DNA of 6,046 nt from NCBI GenBank assembly GCA_030430875.1, contig JAUIKI010000097.1:1-6046 (forward strand), given 5' to 3'. The translations under genes and the position numbers were made by a program. Positions 5,389-6,046 of the stretch are shown here, piece by piece (positions within the stretch are counted from its first letter, which is position 1; each line of letters begins with the position of its first letter). The stretch is from Gammaproteobacteria bacterium. GTDB lineage: Bacteria > Pseudomonadota > Gammaproteobacteria > Pseudomonadales > JAUIKI01. The notes beneath the pieces were generated by a model that saw nothing but the letters and a program-made list of their open reading frames with translations, had not been told where the DNA came from and made no database searches.

Positions 5389-6046
5389 TTAAGCTTTCCG
5401 GATTCGCTCCCGATTGACTTTGACTTCTTTTGTCGCATTTCGGGTGTCAATTACTAACTTGGAATGTTTAACGATGAAATCATAATCATAAGCGGAATGA
5501 TCTGTTGAAATGAGAACGCAATCCTGTTTATTCAGGAATTCAGGTGTTAATTCTTCACTTTGCATTTCCGGGACATTGTGATGACGCATCTCGGGAAGTG
5601 TGGGAATATACGGGTCATTATAAGAAAGATCTGCACCACGCTCTCTGAGCAAATCGAGTAATTCAAAGGATGGGCTTTCACGAGGATCATCAACATCCTT
5701 TTTGTAAGCCATCCCTAACAGACAGATTTTACTTCCTTTAATTGGTTTCCCTGCATCATTCAGGAATTCTGCAAGCCGCGTGATGACGTAGATTGGCATT
5801 TGAGAATTGACTTCACCTGCAAGTTCAATAAATCTAGTGGTTAATCCCTGTTTTCTTGCAAGCCAGGTCAGATAGAAGGGATCGATCGGAATGCAGTGCC
5901 CTCCCAGTCCGGGACCGGGATAGAAGGCCTGAAAACCAAAGGGTTTAGTTTTTGCAGCGTCAACCACTTCCCAGATATCAATTCCCATTCGATCAAACAG
6001 AATTTTTAATTCGTTCACCAAGGCAATATTAACAGCCCGGTATGTG
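5389..6046 (-). CDS. UDP-sugar 6-dehydrogenase (WbpA/WecC type), 5' end beyond the window
   Basis: The frame reads leftward from the right edge (first full codon 6045-6043) to TAA at 5391-5389: 218 residues, about half of a typical 430-residue enzyme. The visible part starts TYRAVNIALVNELK, in the dimerisation helix, so the Rossmann NAD domain lies outside; the TTG at 6021 is an internal codon, not a start. GPGLGGHCIPIDPFYLTW holds the catalytic Cys (codon 5895-5893) in the GGHCIPIDP form seen in UDP-GlcNAc/UDP-ManNAc dehydrogenases. LLGMAYKKDVDDPRESPS opens the UDP-binding C-terminal domain. The family makes UDP-hexosaminuronic acids for capsule, O-antigen or exopolysaccharide by two NAD-dependent oxidations at C6. 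The substrate cannot be settled from this half; the motif favours N-acetylated sugars. It converges on the DUF1802 gene. Confidence 0.9.
   Translation of the reverse strand, partial: TYRAVNIALVNELKILFDRMGIDIWEVVDAAKTKPFGFQAFYPGPGLGGHCIPIDPFYLTWLARKQGLTTRFIELAGEVNSQMPIYVITRLAEFLNDAGKPIKGSKICLLGMAYKKDVDDPRESPSFELLDLLRERGADLSYNDPYIPTLPEMRHHNVPEMQSEELTPEFLNKQDCVLISTDHSAYDYDFIVKHSKLVIDTRNATKEVKVNRERIRKA

Noticed and set aside
5322..5417. A 31-codon plus-strand frame beginning ATG AAA GTT in the 5258-5388 gap
   Set aside because: It has no convincing ribosome site, its end overlaps the conserved tail of the minus-strand dehydrogenase, and it resembles no family I know.

Overview
The window reads as two unrelated pieces of bacterial DNA joined inside one open reading frame at about 3872-3886. 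The left piece (1 to about 3880) is AT-rich, leans on TTA/TTG for leucine, and carries part of an exosortase A (XrtA, PEP-CTERM) extracellular-polysaccharide locus, as found in Gram-negative Proteobacteria; a gammaproteobacterium is my best guess. The right piece (about 3881 to 6046) has a different leucine codon habit (CTG/CTT favoured) and unrelated gene content: an HDOD-domain C-terminus, a DUF1802 protein and a nucleotide-sugar dehydrogenase. I suspect a planctomycete-like source, but that is inference only.

Left piece, all on the plus strand: the C-terminal end of a FemAB-type, XrtA-associated acyltransferase-like protein (1-212); xrtA with a C-terminal EpsI domain (228-1670); an 88-bp near-perfect palindromic element (1684-1771); an XrtA-associated GT4 glycosyltransferase (best start 1797, end 2966); and the start of an XrtA-associated class II amidotransferase/asparagine synthase-like protein (from 2942). 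The genes are tightly packed and the last two overlap by 25 bp, so they probably form one operon. Together they would serve export-linked polysaccharide synthesis and membrane processing of PEP-CTERM proteins.

Right piece: the amidotransferase frame continues without a stop into the C-terminal part of an HDOD protein (about 3881-4378). A complete DUF1802 gene follows (4556-5158). An intergenic stretch then holds a rho-independent terminator that serves the minus strand. Last is a minus-strand UDP-sugar 6-dehydrogenase of the WbpA/WecC type (5389-6046), cut by the right edge of the window.

The most important point for a reader is that the 478-codon frame at 2942-4378 is not a credible natural protein. 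It has a complete glutaminase domain and the synthetase P-loop, then changes family in mid-domain. An assembly chimera is the simplest explanation, and illegitimate recombination is the alternative. The dehydrogenase on the right should therefore not be assumed to belong to the exosortase polysaccharide locus on the left. I found no RNA genes, CRISPR array, transposase or convincing new system.
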